A stretch of DNA of 64,000 nt. It comes from Molossus alvarezi. Its lineage: Eukaryota > Chordata > Mammalia > Chiroptera > Molossidae. Numbering within the stretch: the first letter of the stretch is position 1; every line of letters starts with the position of its first letter. The position numbers and the translations under genes are program-made. Shown in pieces: positions 9,401-20,310 of this stretch. The notes beneath the pieces were generated by a model. It was not told the origin of the DNA. It was given only the letters and a program-made list of their open reading frames with translations, and did not search any database. The DNA lies in contig CM073891.1 of assembly GCA_037176705.1 (NCBI GenBank), forward strand, positions 97,275,827 through 97,339,826, read 5' to 3'.

Positions 9401-9769
9401 CAGGGCTCAGAAAAAGATGCCACTGAGTGCGCTGGGTGTGAAAGTGCTCAGATGTGTCCCAGCTCACAGCTCTACAGTCAAGACTGCAAACTCAGCACAT
9501 GGAAAATTAAGCGGATAAAAAACGGTAAGATGATCAATTTCTTGATAAATTGAAAATTTTTTTTAGTTAATGTAGTGATATGGCTATGCTGTCAGCAGTA
9601 TTTATGTATTATCAACACTAATTCTTTATTAGACCAAAAATTATGCTACAGCTAAGGTGTGAAGGCAAATGTGTGTATAAAAGTGGTGGTGTTAGAGCCA
9701 AATCCTCATGTCCATAGAAAAAGTAAAAACATAGAGTCAAAATGAACAAACAGCAACACGAGCATTTTA

Positions 9770-10010
9770 TTTATTTATTGTTAATCCTCACCCAAGGATA
9801 TTTTTCTATTTCTCTTCAGATAGTGGGAGAGAGGGAGAGAGAGAGAATCACTGAAGGGAGAGGGACACACTGACTGGTTGCCTCCCACACGACCCTGACC
9901 AGGGCCAGGGACCAAACCGCAACCAAGGCACGTGCCCTTGACCAGCATCGAACGCACGACTCATTGGTCCACGGGCCGATGCTCTAACCACTTAGCCAAA
10001 CCAGCCAGGG
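9770..10010 (-). mobile_element. VES SINE in the old L1M
   Basis: Full-length antisense VES: tail motif TTAATCCTCACCCAAGGAT near 9780, head end GCCAAACCAGCCAGGG at 10010. Short matching flanks GAGCATTT (left) and AAGCATTT (right) suggest an eroded target duplication. Confidence 0.93.
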
Positions 10011-10605
10011 TGATACAAGCATTTGACATGGAAGAAAACAATCAGAAGAAACAGATAAACGGGCTGAAGTGGCTGCTGGTGGGGGTCTGTTGTAGGAATC
10101 GGTGCCATCTGACGTGTCAGTCCATGGACAGGTATGACGTTGACAGAAATAAAAATGTGAAGAACCACCAACCAAATGCCCATCAAACTGATGAATGGAT
10201 AAACCTGTGCAGTGGAACATGATTCAGCCATAAAAATGGGTGAAGTCTGAGAGATGCTACCACATGGGGAACCTTGAAAACACCACGCTAAGTGAAAGCA
10301 GCCAGACACAAAGAGCTGCATAAACTGTGATCCATTTATATGATGCGTCCAGAACAGGCAAATCCAAAAGAAAGCGGATTGGTGGTTGCCGGGAGGGGAA
10401 AGGTCGGGAGGGGAGAGGTGTATCTATTTAATGGCTATAGAGTTTCCTTTGCGGGCAATCAAATGTTCTGGGATTAGATCCTGGTGATGGTTGCACAACA
10501 TCATGAATATACTAAACACCAATGAACTGTAAACTTTAAAATGGTGACTTTTATGCCATGTAAATTTTACCTCAGTAAAGAATAAAACTTCAAGAACATG
10601 ATATA

Positions 10606-11176
10606 ATGGATTCTGTCGGCATGGTATTCAGTTTTAATTTTACTTTTGGCTAAGTGAGAGTTGTTTACAAAGTCTCTACAACATATTTCTACATTCTTCT
10701 GGTTTTCATAAGCACAGGATGATGAATAAAATGAAAGCCTTCTATGATTTATGTTTTCTGCAGTATCTGAGGGTCAGCTGCATTCTGAGAAGATTGTATT
10801 TTAGGCACAGTAATACTGACAGAAACGAATCAGGTAGTAACCTCCATATGCACTATTAGACACAGGTATGTGTGCAGACCCTCAGTAAACTAGCAGCCTG
10901 CTCCCTCGTCCGGACGCTCATCTCAAAGTAGACGGAGGTGCTGAACACGCAATGAACGTGGGGTTCTTGGAAGCTGTGTGCTGTGGGTGAGGTTCTGCTG
11001 TTGCTTTGTTCCCCAGTTATATGTCATTGCTCTGTGCTTTGGCACCCTCTCCTTCTCCAACATCTTCTATTGTGTTTGTTGTTGTTGTTTGTGGTGAGTC
11101 ATTCTGGCTACAAGGAACACCCTGCTGAGTCAGGACAAGAGGCAAACCTTGGTCATCAACTCAGGCTTCAAATTTG
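10606..11176. other. Unique sequence, no gene seen
   Basis: Moderately AT-rich text with no repeat recognised, apart from a short GTT-rich run at about 11070-11092. A 106-residue open frame (10983-11303) runs into the TG repeat and the SINE and is not considered real. Confidence 0.5.
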
Positions 11177-11204
11177 TTTGTGTGTGTGTGTGTGTGTGTG
11201 TGTG
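11177..11204 (+). repeat. (TG)n microsatellite
   Basis: An uninterrupted TG run of about 14 units, lying where the tail of the adjacent antisense VES should be. The usual TCCTCACC tail motif is missing, so the repeat may have replaced or grown next to the SINE tail. Confidence 0.95.
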
Positions 11205-11207
11205 GTG

Positions 11208-11418
11208 TGTTTTTCCATTGATTTTCAGATAGAGTGGGAGGGGGTGGGGGAGACATCAATGAGAGAGAGACACATCGATTGGTTTCCTCCCACACGACCC
11301 TAACCGGGGCTGGTGATGGAACCTGCAACCCAGGTACATGCCCTTGACTGGGAATCAAACCAGCGACCCTCCAGTCTGAAGGCCGGCGCTCTGAGTGCTG
11401 AGCCCCACTGGCCAGGGT
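11208..11418 (-). mobile_element. VES SINE lacking its terminal tail motif
   Basis: Antisense VES from TTTTCCATTGATTTTCAG to CCACTGGCCAGGGTT. The 3' terminal motif (TCCTCACC in this orientation) is absent and a TG repeat abuts instead. It forms an inverted pair with the sense copy at 11684. Confidence 0.92.
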
Positions 11419-11683
11419 TCTTCTCTTTCCATGTGGAGACACTCCACTTCCCTCAGTAATTTCACATAAAGGAAGTTTTCAGTTAAATTAACGTAATTGT
11501 TATTTTTCCAGATAATTATAAACAAGACCCCTAATTAAACGCCTTACTAATATTCCTTTTTTGTCTATGGGTAGATATCCCAAATTTTAGCAAACATATA
11601 TCTTTTTTCTCTTTCTGTACACATAGACACACACACGAGTTATAAGGTATGATAGCTATTAAGCTGTGAAAAATAGACACCTT

Positions 11684-11918
11684 GCTCTGGCCAGTGTGGC
11701 TCAGTGGCTGAGTGTCATCCCCTGCACCAAGAGGTCACCGGTTCGATTCCTGGTCAGGGCACATGCCCAGGTTGTGGGCCGATCTCCAGTGGGGGGCATG
11801 CAGGAGGCGGTCAATTGATGTTTCTCGCGCACATCGATGTTTCTCTCTTTCCCTCTCTCTTCCTCTCCCTTCTTCTCTCTTTAAAAAAAATCAATAAAAA
11901 CACATATTTAAAAAAAAT
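11684..11918 (+). mobile_element. VES SINE, AATCAATAAA-tail subfamily
   Basis: Head GCTCTGGCCAGTGTGGCTC, B-box-like CGGTTCGATTCC, body GGGGGGCATGCAGGAGGCGG and tail AAAATCAATAAAAACAC. The flanks AAATAGACAC and AAATACATGACAC may be an eroded duplication. It interrupts or borders an old L1 end that follows directly. Confidence 0.93.
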
Positions 11919-12175
11919 ACATGACACTAATCCCAGAAGAGAAAAAGGACACCGTGGAAAAACCAGTGAGATGTGAATCGAGTCTGAAATTTAGACAAGA
12001 ATGTACCCATGTTGGTTTCTTAGTATTGAGAAATGTACCATGGTTATGTAAGATATTAACTATAGAGGAGAGTGCGCGAGGGATATAAAAGAACTCACTG
12101 CACCATCTTTGCAACTTCTTTTGTAAATCTAAAGTTATTCAAATAGAGTTTAGCTAAAAAAAAAAAAAAAAAAAA
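11919..12175 (+). mobile_element. Old L1M 3' end with poly-A
   Basis: Typical L1M terminal wording: GGACACCGTGGAAAAACCAG, AATGTACCATGGTTATGTAAG, GGGATATAAAAGAACTC, CATCTTTGCAACTTCTT, TGTAAATCTAAAGTTATTC, then a run of about 21 A at 12154-12174. Confidence 0.75.
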
Positions 12176-12214
12176 GAGGTACCACACGCTGTTTGAATCT
12201 ATATATGGACACAG

Positions 12215-12690
12215 GAGCTGCATTAGTTATCTATCGCCCCCCAACTCTGTGACTTGACATGACAAACCTTCATTACACCACAATCTCCACGAGTCAGGAG
12301 TCTGGGCACACATGTTACCTGGGTCCTCTGGCTCAGGGTCTCTCCAGGTGGCACCAAGGTTTTGGCTGGAGCTGCAGTCACCCTGGGGCTCACTGAGGAG
12401 GATTCGCTTCCAAGCTGGCTCATGTGGCTCTTGGCAGACCTCAGGTCCTCATAAGCTATTTCCTGAAGACATCAGTTCCTTGCCACGGGGGCTTCTCCAC
12501 TGGGCAGTGCCCAACATGGCAGAGACAGAGGTAGAGACACACACACAGAGACAGAGACAGGCAGCACGGGAGAATCACAGTCAACGTGTAACCTCTCAGT
12601 AGTGACCTCCTGTCACCTTTGATGTACCCTAGCCCTGAGAAGTCGCTCGGCCCAGCCCACACTCAAAGGGAGAGGGTTACACAAGGCACG
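12215..12690. mobile_element. Ancient mammalian interspersed repeat, family not named
   Basis: The order of ATTAGTTATCTATCGC, GAGTCAGGAGTCTGGGCAC, TCTGGCTCAGGGTCTC, GGATTCGCTTCCAAG, CATCAGTTCCTTGCCACG, CCCAACATGGCAG and CCAGCCCACACTCAAAGGG is one I know as a common old mammalian repeat (MaLR-LTR-like). I am not sure of the family. Short open frames inside it are not genes. Confidence 0.45.
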
Positions 12691-12859
12691 GCCCAGTAGG
12701 TGGGAACGGGGGGACCCTGTCAGAGGCTGCCCACCAAACGAGCCGAACCACCGCATCCACCGCAGTGCGAGAACACCGTGCCAGCAGCTCAGGCACTGGA
12801 GGCAGGGGGGTCTGGTTCACCCTTCCGCATGAAAACTTCGTAGTTATAATTATTTCATT

Positions 12860-12990
12860 CTTCTCAGTCTGTGTTCTCATCTGGCAAATGGTAATGATGA
12901 CCATAGTGCCTCCTTCCCGGGACCACTCTGAAAGACAGATTAAAGGGGGTAACTCATGTCAACGCTTAGCAAGTGTCTGGCACAAGATCA
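12860..12990 (+). repeat. MIR fragment
   Basis: TGTTCTCATCTGGCAAATGG, then CTCATGTCAACGCTTAGCAA and GTGTCTGGCACAAG, match the 3' half of a sense MIR. It is heavily diverged. Confidence 0.6.
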
Positions 12991-13039
12991 GAGCTCCGGG
13001 TTGGCTTTCGTCATCATAACCAAGTCTGTTTGTCATCTG

Positions 13040-13205
13040 ATTTACAGTTCAGACTCTCACATTGATAAGCTGCACAGTCCCAGGCAGGTTACCGAACTTT
13101 TCTGTGCTTGCATCCCCTCATCTGTAACGTGGGGACACTACCACCCCCTCACAGGCCGTTTGGAGGGATGGGCGGTGATCACGTGGTTGGCGACCTACTG
13201 TTAAT
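13040..13205 (+). repeat. MIR fragment
   Basis: CAGTCCCAGGCAGGTTACCG, TCATCTGTAACGTGGGGAC and a CACAGGCCGTTTGGAGG stretch follow the MIR core in order. It is a second MIR directly after the one at 12860, in the same orientation. Confidence 0.65.
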
Positions 13206-14940
13206 GGGTTCACTCTGCTTAGCATGAATTTACTCCTTTTTTGAGGTAGGGCTATCTGTTGTGCCTTCCTTGGCTCTTCTCTCAAATGGGGACAATCCTT
13301 CAATAACTATTATCCTCCTTACAGTTTTCTAACTCACTGAGCATACCCATTCCTAATTACTGATTTAGGAATCATCCATGTCAGAAGACAAAAACCACGT
13401 CACGTTTTAGAACGGATGGGGCTCTTTGGAACAGATTTACTTTCTCGTGTCTAACTGAGGTCATCGCGGGAAGTTGCTCCTGTCCCCAGGTAAAATGGAG
13501 AGGAACTCCGGGCTGGCGGGGGAGTGCCGGCAGCAGCTGGCAGGGACACTGGTCTCAGACACCGCACGGAGGACCCGCCCGAGGACGGAGCAGGAACCGG
13601 AGGCGCACAGAGGTGTGTTGTGACCTCCTGTCCCCACACCCAGGGCTCTCTCAGCCAGCAGAGAGCAGAGCGTGAGCACCCACTGGACACGGAGTGTCCT
13701 CAGGTTCTGAAGGGGGACACAGAGGGACGCGACCCCCAGTGCTCCGAGCCTCAGCGTCACAGGCAGCGCCAGGCCCGGGACAGACTGCACACCGGAGCCG
13801 GTGGAGAGCTGGCTGGAGCCCCCAGGCCGAGGAGGAGGCGGGGGAGCCCGGGCAGAGGAAAACAGTGCGCACGCAGCTTCTGGAGTGCGGGCAGCAGGCT
13901 GCGGCGGCTCTGCAAACAGGCCCCGAGGTGGGTGTGGAGAGGGGAGAGTGATGTGTGTGTTCTAGAAAGAATCAGTGGCAAAGCAAAAGACGGACTGAAA
14001 GTGAGGAGGGGGGCCAGAAGGCACCCAGGAGGCGGATGAGGGTACAGAAAGGGGACTCCGAGGAGGTAGGTAGAGAACAGCGACAAGGTTTGGTGAGTGT
14101 GACCGTGGCGGGGGATCAGGATGAGGGGGGTCACACCATTTAAGGGGCAGAGAGGGGAGAACAGGCTTTGTGGGAAAGGTGACAGGTATGGCTTGGGCAT
14201 ACTATATCGGGACAGGTCGAAACAGCAGGCGACACAATCCAGGAGCCACTGAAGACACAGCAACAAGGCTGTGGAGACACTGCCGCCAGCAGGGTTTGGG
14301 GAACGAGCCGGGGCTGCGTGTTTGCAAGCAGGGGAGTGAGGGTCCTCAGGGCGACAGCAGGTGAGACAGCAGAAGACAGAGTTTTGGGCAAATGACCACA
14401 GGACAGAAAAAGAGAACTAATCCTAATTCTTGTTTGGTTGGCAAGGAAGACAGAATGTGTTGGCGACAAATTCGGAGCCTGAGCCCGGGGATGGGAAGGG
14501 CTTTTCCAGACAAACTCGGAGGGTCGGAGGGCAGGAGTGGGTGTGCAAGGGGCAGGGCGTGGAGCCTGGGCCTGGTTAAGCAGGGCGGGCATCACTGACT
14601 GCCAGGCTGTGTGGCCTCTCCAGGTGCCCCCTCTGTTCTCCAGGACGTCGCAGGGGATGGTGGGTGGCGGCAGCGGCTGACCTTTAGCCAAATCAGTACC
14701 TGTGGGCAGAGGCAGCACTATGACCCCAGGAGGCAGAGTGACCAGACAGCTCTCTCCAGCCTTCCCACCCCCTTGCTTGGACCTGGAAAACTCAGTGGTG
14801 TCTTCAATGGAACAACTTCCCTTCCACAGTAATTCAGGTAATAGTTTAAGTATAACCTCCTGTTCTCTTCACCTTGCTGTCTCGACTGAGCCGAAACGTG
14901 TTACCTTGGTCCTGTCCTGGACACAGAGACCTAGCTCTCC
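13206..14940. other. Unique, GC-rich in part, no gene seen
   Basis: The 13500-14130 stretch is GC-rich and supports several overlapping chance frames on both strands (for example 13524-14039 plus, 13757-14266 minus, 14140-14718 minus) with low-complexity Arg/Gly/Pro composition and no recognised domain. About 14215-14350 weakly resembles an antisense L2 (phrase CCAGGAGCCACTGAAG). No convincing splice-bounded exon was seen. Confidence 0.4.
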
Positions 14941-15360
14941 GGATCATTTCGCCTCGTGTGCCCTGACGGACTGAACTGGCCCTCCAGCCCGGCACCGCCT
15001 TAGGGAAACGAGCTGGTGAGCACGCGTGAGCTCCAGGGCCCGGCACGCGTGTTCGCGGATGAGGCCGCAGGGCGTCCACACGAGCAGCGTCAACGGGCCC
15101 GTTCCATTCAGGTGATCCGAGGCAGTCCCTGAGGTCACCTATTTTTCCTGTGTATCTATCAGCAAAACAAAAATCCCCTACGTTCTGAGGAATATAACCA
15201 AGCACCACTGTCAATAGTTAACCGTTTATTAGCATCATTAACACATGTAATTCAACACAATGAAACAACTGAAAAAGGAAAAATCACCTTGGTACGTCTG
15301 CTTTCTTGCTTCGTATTCGTGGTCCCCAAGGTCCCCAATGTATATTCTCTAGTTAGTCAG

Positions 15361-15812
15361 CTGCATGGTGCTCTTCCCCCATCATTATAACCGATTTCAG
15401 ATGGTGCTAGAAAATTGTATTGACTCTGAACACCAAAAGAAATCAGTCATCCTCTAAGGGGTCCCGCAGGAGGCGGCGAGGGTGGCAGGACCCAAAGACG
15501 AATAAATCTGCCACAATTCAGCCCTCTAACTCACGCTCGATGGAGTGTGTGTCGCAGGAAAAGTACCATGGAAGGTTTATACACCAGTGAGTATGAGGGT
15601 CTGATGAGACACCCTGTGTAACTAAGTCGTTACACGTAGCCGCTAAACTGGCTACGTTGTCGGCAGGTTCCCACAGCCGCCGGTTTCTGCTCGGGGCTGC
15701 CGGGCACCCTTCTGCTTGCTGGCAGTGCAGATGCTCTTCCCCAAGAACACTGATTTCAAATGGTGCTAGACAATCACTATTTAAATCTAAACCACCATAT
15801 GAAACCAGCTTC
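15361..15812 (+). repeat. Diverged direct duplication, copies at 15361-15445 and 15725-15812
   Basis: The two copies share ATGCTCTTCCCC / TGGTGCTCTTCCCC, then GATTTCAGATGGTGCTAGA in the first and GATTTCAAATGGTGCTAGA in the second, followed by AGAAATCAG and TGAAACCAG. They are about 365 bp apart. I cannot assign them to a known repeat family. Confidence 0.55.
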
Positions 15813-16131
15813 CTGAAGAAGCTTTATGATCGGGGTTTTTCCCTTCGGAATGCAATGAACTTAGACAACCTAGAAAGGAAAACATTAAAACCTGGTTGTG
15901 AGCGCTTCACCTGCAGCCTAAACAGAGCTCCAGCAAACCTCATGCTGGCAGATGCTGACATCACCAACCCCGGGGGCGGGGCGCCCGACTCTCCTTGTCC
16001 CCCAGCTGCCAGGACGCAGGCCAGTTCATCACCTGCAGGCAAGGGGCACACATGGGCCTCACTCCGGGGGCAGTCAAGGGAGGTCGTTCACGCGGGTAAA
16101 GGAGCCCGAGCTCATCCCGGGCTCGGACACC

Positions 16132-16155
16132 GGGTGCAGGTGCAGGTGCAGGTGC
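16132..16155 (+). repeat. (GTGCAG)n short repeat
   Basis: About four tandem copies of a 6-bp unit, just after a small GC-rich inverted repeat (GAGCCCG at 16102 and CGGGCTC at about 16119). Confidence 0.85.
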
Positions 16156-16591
16156 CGAGAGAGAGGTGCCGAGAACCTCCTCTCACTCAGAGCTGTACAA
16201 AGTGAGCAGGTGTTCTGGTAGGAGACGAAGAAAACTTCCCTCAGCTCCGCCTTTCACTGAGAGAACCGTGTTTGGTTCGAAGGAGCACTGTGATTTCAGG
16301 GTGGAGGACAGCGGAACAGCTGAGGAACACACTGATGCCAACGAGAGCTTCAGTTTCCCAGGACGGGGATCTTCAGATGGATCTGCGGTTCGAGACTGCT
16401 CTCCCCTCCCCCGGTCCCCAGGTCCCCAGGCTCTGTGCAGTCAGTTCTCGGCAAATAGCTCGGCCGATTCTCTTCTGCCTCCCGCTGCGGCTCGGCATCG
16501 TCTCGGCCGCCTGCCGTCATTCCCCGAGTGCTCCAGGGATCTGCGCATGAGCGAAGGTGTCCGGCCACCTCACCAACGGAATGCGCTTTCC

Positions 16592-16830
16592 TTTTAAAAC
16601 TGTTACGAACAATCTTAGATATACGTTCAATGTGAACGATAATAAAGTGAAATCTTAAATTCATACCACCTAGACTCAACAATCGTTCATTTTCGCCCAC
16701 TGCTTTGGCCGTGTATCTATGTACAAGATACGCCTGGTTTCTTTGCAGAATCATTTGAAAGGAAACAGACGACCATCCGACACTCTACTCCTACCTCCTT
16801 GAGCGTATCTAAAAAAATGAGGCCATCCTA
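16592..16830 (-). mobile_element. Old L1M 3' end, antisense
   Basis: Read on the minus strand it gives ATGATTCTGCAAAGAAACCA, GGGCGAAAATGAACGATTG, TTGAGTCTAGGTGGTATG and TTTCACTTTATTATCGTTCA. This is the order found in old L1M 3' UTR ends. Diverged. Confidence 0.5.
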
Positions 16831-17306
16831 AAAAATGCCAATTCTCAAAAAAAAAAACAAAAAAAACTTTTATAGTTTTGCGTTTGTTTGCAAACCCAGA
16901 TCCCATCAAAGCTTAGACTCTTGGGTCTCTTTTCATCTAAAACTCTCCCCCCCGCCTACTTCCTGTTTCACCACGACAGCACCGCCCGGTGAAGATGGGC
17001 TCTAACCCTGGCTGTCCCCTTCACTCGGTCTGTTCTTTTGGCCTAAATGCATCACCAAGCTTTAGTTACTCCTTCTGCCTTTCCTCAGGCACCATCCTCA
17101 CTTGCAATCCCGCTCTGAGTATGGGAAGAGCATCCCATTACAAGGTTCCCGTGGTTGATGTAAGTGGCTCAGAGGATGCTGGTGAGCCAGGAGGGCAGGC
17201 TGTTTGGCTGGGTCTGAGGAGGTCCCGGCACAAACTCGTCCCTCGCGGTGGGGAAGCGCCCACTGCACAGGCCTGCTGCTGCCAGGCTAGACTTTCATCT
17301 CTGAAC
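16831..17306. other. Unique sequence, no gene seen
   Basis: Starts with an interrupted A-run (about 16848-16868). A 118-residue frame (16989-17345) runs into the following SINE and has no recognised domain. Nothing else is seen. Confidence 0.45.
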
Positions 17307-17316
17307 AAGGGGACAG

Positions 17317-17560
17317 GGCCCCGGCCGCTGTGGCTCAGCGGTTAGAGTGTCAGCCCGTGGACTAAACAGCCGCGGGTTCAATTCCGAACAAGGGCACGTA
17401 CCCTGGTTCAATGCCCAGCCCTGGTTGGGGTCGTGTGGGAGGCATCTGATCAATGTCTCTCTCTCGTATTGATGTTTCCTCTCTCTCCCCCCTTCTCCCC
17501 CCCCATCTGAAAATCAATGGAAAAGTATCCTCGGGTGAGGATGACAAAATAATAAATAAA
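17317..17560 (+). mobile_element. VES SINE
   Basis: Full-length sense copy, head GGCCCCGGCCGCTGTGGCTC, tail CCTCGGGTGAGGATGAC with an AATAAATAAA end. A target duplication of about 10 bp is visible: AAGGGGACAG at 17307-17316 and GAGGGGACAG after the tail. Confidence 0.94.
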
Positions 17561-17571
17561 TGAGGGGACAG

Positions 17572-19355
17572 ACACGTGTGGCAGTCACTTTGTTGTAGAT
17601 GCGACAGCCCGTCGCTGCACAGAAACCACACCCTCGCGAACTGACAGGCAGTTAACTGTTTCGCGGGAGACGTGAGCACTCGGATCCGGTGCAGAGCGAG
17701 GCCAGAGGCGGCATGGGCCCTCGGATAACCATTTCACTGACCGTGCGACTCCTTCCGGGCCCCTGCATCCCTCCGTAGGCGCTGCTGCATCGCAGCATCA
17801 GTGACCGAGTCTGCAGGATGGAGCCAGAGCATTCCCCTCGGTGAAGAAACCTAAAATCCAGAACAAAGAGGTCTGCTAGTTTTTATAAATGACTGGTCAT
17901 GGCTTTTGCCGCTGAGGTGTTTTCTTCAAATGACACAGACACTTCAGTTACGAGGAAAAACATCTGCAGAAGGATGGATGTCTTTCTCTGACTGATGCTT
18001 GATAAGATCTTATCTCATACATCAAATGTATGTCACACCCACGCGTGTGCCTCCATGCACACCCCCCGCTCTGCTCCCCAGGCAGAAACGAGCGGACGTG
18101 GCAGGCTGCCCTCCTACCCCGTGCGTGCGCGCTGCTCGGTCCACCGGAGCACGAGGATGGGGTCGTCCCTTCACGGGAGCCCAGGCTGACAGGCGTGTTC
18201 AGAGGAGGGACCACGGCACACACTTCCCTGCAGCTTTTTAGCTCTTGGGGGGAAACTGAGGGACCCAGTTGGCGAGTAGCTGTAAAGTGACATTAACAAA
18301 ACACACTGAACAGAGACCCTGAGTGTGGGTCTGTTTTCATATCATGTCCCACAGCAGGAGGCCAGATGTGCACGAGGAGACTGGCTACCAGATTAACAGG
18401 AGGCAAAGCACCTGGGTCACGAGGGGAGAGATGAGCACGTCAGCTGACAAGTTGACAGGGGCTCGGGCATTCTCCTCCCAGGACACGCACAGGAAAGTGA
18501 GACGAGAGCAAGTGGTCCCTGCCGACTGCTGACTCTCTCAGGGCCACTGAGCCACAAGGAAAGACATCACACAGGTCATCAGCAGGTCCCCATGTCCCCA
18601 GGCCCTCCAACCTCCAACAACCAACTTGATTGCTTTGTATTTTTAGGCTGGGACACGGCAGGGCTGAATTTCTGTAACTCGGGCTATTCCTGTTTCAAGC
18701 ATCAACAACATTACGGTGCTGCATCATTTGATAGGAATGTTGTTTTATAACAACTCTTGCACACAGAACACACGCATACAATGGTCCAACTCTCCATCTC
18801 CGGCTTGAAAAGAACCATCTCTGAGGCCAAATCCTTCTTCGTGTCACTCAGCCCACAAGGACATGTCCCCATTCCAAAAGCCAGACTAGGTGGCACCACC
18901 ATACTTTATGCTGCTTTTGAGTAAGTTGCCCTTCTTTGTACTTTGTCTTCCAAATCTGATAGCAAAGTTGGAGCATGAAATATGAATCAATAAACCACAA
19001 CTCCTGTGTGGCAAAAACCGAACAATGGGTGAGCATTGTTTGCACTGACATGAGATGCCAGCCTGTTCTTGCATGAGCAAATCGGATGAGGACTGCCTCC
19101 CCGAGGCTGAGAATTTCAGAAGGAGATTGCATCTGAGATCACACCTCCTCAGGAACGTGGCTTCACAATGCTACACAATGCTACGGCCATCAGGATGCAA
19201 CAGATGTAACCTGGAGATTTCAGTCAGATGGAAGAGGCAACAGTTACTGGTCTGGTGCTGGCTCAGACAGCTATGTGTCCTTCTCCGCGCCTTGCATGCC
19301 TTCAGGGAATGTTTCTCACAGGAAGAAGATGAAAGGGTGCAGCATCTGCAGCTGC
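17572..19355. other. Unique sequence, no gene seen
   Basis: No repeat family is recognised. Open frames (for example 18030-18290 plus, 18848-19132 minus) lack domains and plausible splice structure. A tandem doublet ACAATGCTAC occurs twice in a row near 19166-19185. Confidence 0.45.
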
Positions 19356-19500
19356 GGTTGAATCCCGGCTGAGCTGGTTACTAGCTATGGGATCTTGGGT
19401 CATTGTCTGATTATCCTGAGCCTTGGTATCCTGACCCAGAGACAGGAGATACCAATTCCTATACTGCAGTGTGCTTAGGATCACATGAAATGCACTGTAT
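19356..19500 (+). repeat. MIR
   Basis: GGTTGAATCCCGGCTGAGC, TTACTAGCTATGGGATCTTG, GGTCATTGTCTGATTATCC and TGAGCCTTGGTATCCTG align in order with the 5' half and core of MIR. Confidence 0.7.
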
Positions 19501-19533
19501 GGAAACGGTCTATAACTTTTAAAGCACTAAACA

Positions 19534-19697
19534 GGCCATCCTGATACACCAAGGTTGCAGGTTCGACCCCCATTCAGGGCACATACAAGAAACAACCGAT
19601 AAATGCATAAATAAGCGGAACAACAAATCAATGTTTCTCTCTCTCTCTTCCCCTCCTTCCCTTCCTTGCTCTTTCAAAATCAATCAATCAATCAAAA
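19534..19697 (+). mobile_element. VES-related SINE with an altered middle, 16-bp duplication
   Basis: It lacks most of the tRNA-like head and enters at the B-box-like GCAGGTTCGACCCCC. The middle reads AATGCATAAATAAGCGGAAC before the shared ATCAATGTTTCTCTCTC body, and it ends in CAATCAATCAATCAAAA. TTTAAAGCACTAAACA is duplicated perfectly at 19518-19533 and 19698-19713, so the shortened form is what inserted. Confidence 0.88.
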
Positions 19698-19884
19698 TTT
19701 AAAGCACTAAACAAACATTGGCCTTTTTATTGGATGGATCAGAACTCTAGCACCTTTCCAGGGGAAGGCCACGGAGAACTGAGAAGCGGATGGGAAGGCA
19801 CGCTAAGAACCAACAGCTTCCTCTTACCCTGCGCGACACTGCGCTGTGTGCTTCCTGCTCATTTCCTCAGCGTGCACAGCCACT

Positions 19885-20015
19885 AACGAGGCTGGCGGTT
19901 GCCTCCGTCGTCCAGGTGAGGGAACAGAGGTTTATGGAGAGTACATGACTTCTGTTGGTCGCAGAGTTTACGAATGGCAGGACCAGGATTCAAACCAGGC
20001 TTTTAGTCATGCGGC
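19885..20015 (-). repeat. MIR, antisense
   Basis: CCAGGTGAGGGAACAGAGG, then GAATGGCAGGACCAGG and ATTCAAACCAGGC, the usual reverse-complement MIR order. Confidence 0.65.
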
Positions 20016-20224
20016 TCAGGGCTTTAAAGACACTAACAACTGATCTTCATGTGGACTTCTGAGCATAAACTGGCCCCAGGTCCAGGGCTTCACCTCTAAG
20101 CACCAAAACAAACCATTCAAACCAGCTTTGGTTCCGATGAGCAGAAGCAGCACCGGACAACCCACCAGGAGGAAGGAGAAATCGGGACATGAGCAGGGCT
20201 TTGACAGCACTAAGGGGACTCTGG

Positions 20225-20310
20225 GCCACAGTTCTGGCTTGCGGTGAGACCTTAAGCAAGTCACACCTTCTCCAAAGCCCTGTTTCCCACTCAGCTCCAG
20301 GAGGCTCAAG
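20225..20310 (+). repeat. MIR core fragment
   Basis: GTGAGACCTTAAGCAAGTCA followed by CCCTGTTTCCCACTCAGC resembles the MIR core in sense orientation. Short and diverged. Confidence 0.5.

Larger units (their letters stand above)
9065..10605 (+). mobile_element. Old L1M-type element, internal part and 3' end
   Basis: The left part (9065-9180) resembles the spacer after ORF1 of old L1/HAL1 elements. It is followed by the minisatellite and an AT-rich stretch, then a VES insertion. From about 10150 the classic L1M 3' end runs: AACCAAATGCCCATCAA, GCTAAGTGAAAGCAGCCAGA, GGATTGGTGGTTGCCGGGAG, CCTGGTGATGGTTGCACAAC, ATGAATATACTAAACACC and CTCAGTAAAGAATAAAACTT. No coding frame survives. Confidence 0.7.
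14941..16590. other. Unique sequence with a local duplication
   Basis: Mixed-composition DNA. Frames such as 15657-16205 are chance frames. It includes a diverged pair of about 85-bp segments (15361 and 15725) and a small GTGCAG repeat. The stretch 16380-16560 is moderately CpG-rich. Confidence 0.4.

Noticed and set aside
9146..9553. A repeat protein gene
   Set aside because: The repeat peptide follows from a stop-free 17-bp minisatellite and appears in more than one frame.
14140..14718. 192-residue minus-strand frame
   Set aside because: GC-rich chance frame with partial L2-like sequence, no recognised motif, no good splice borders.
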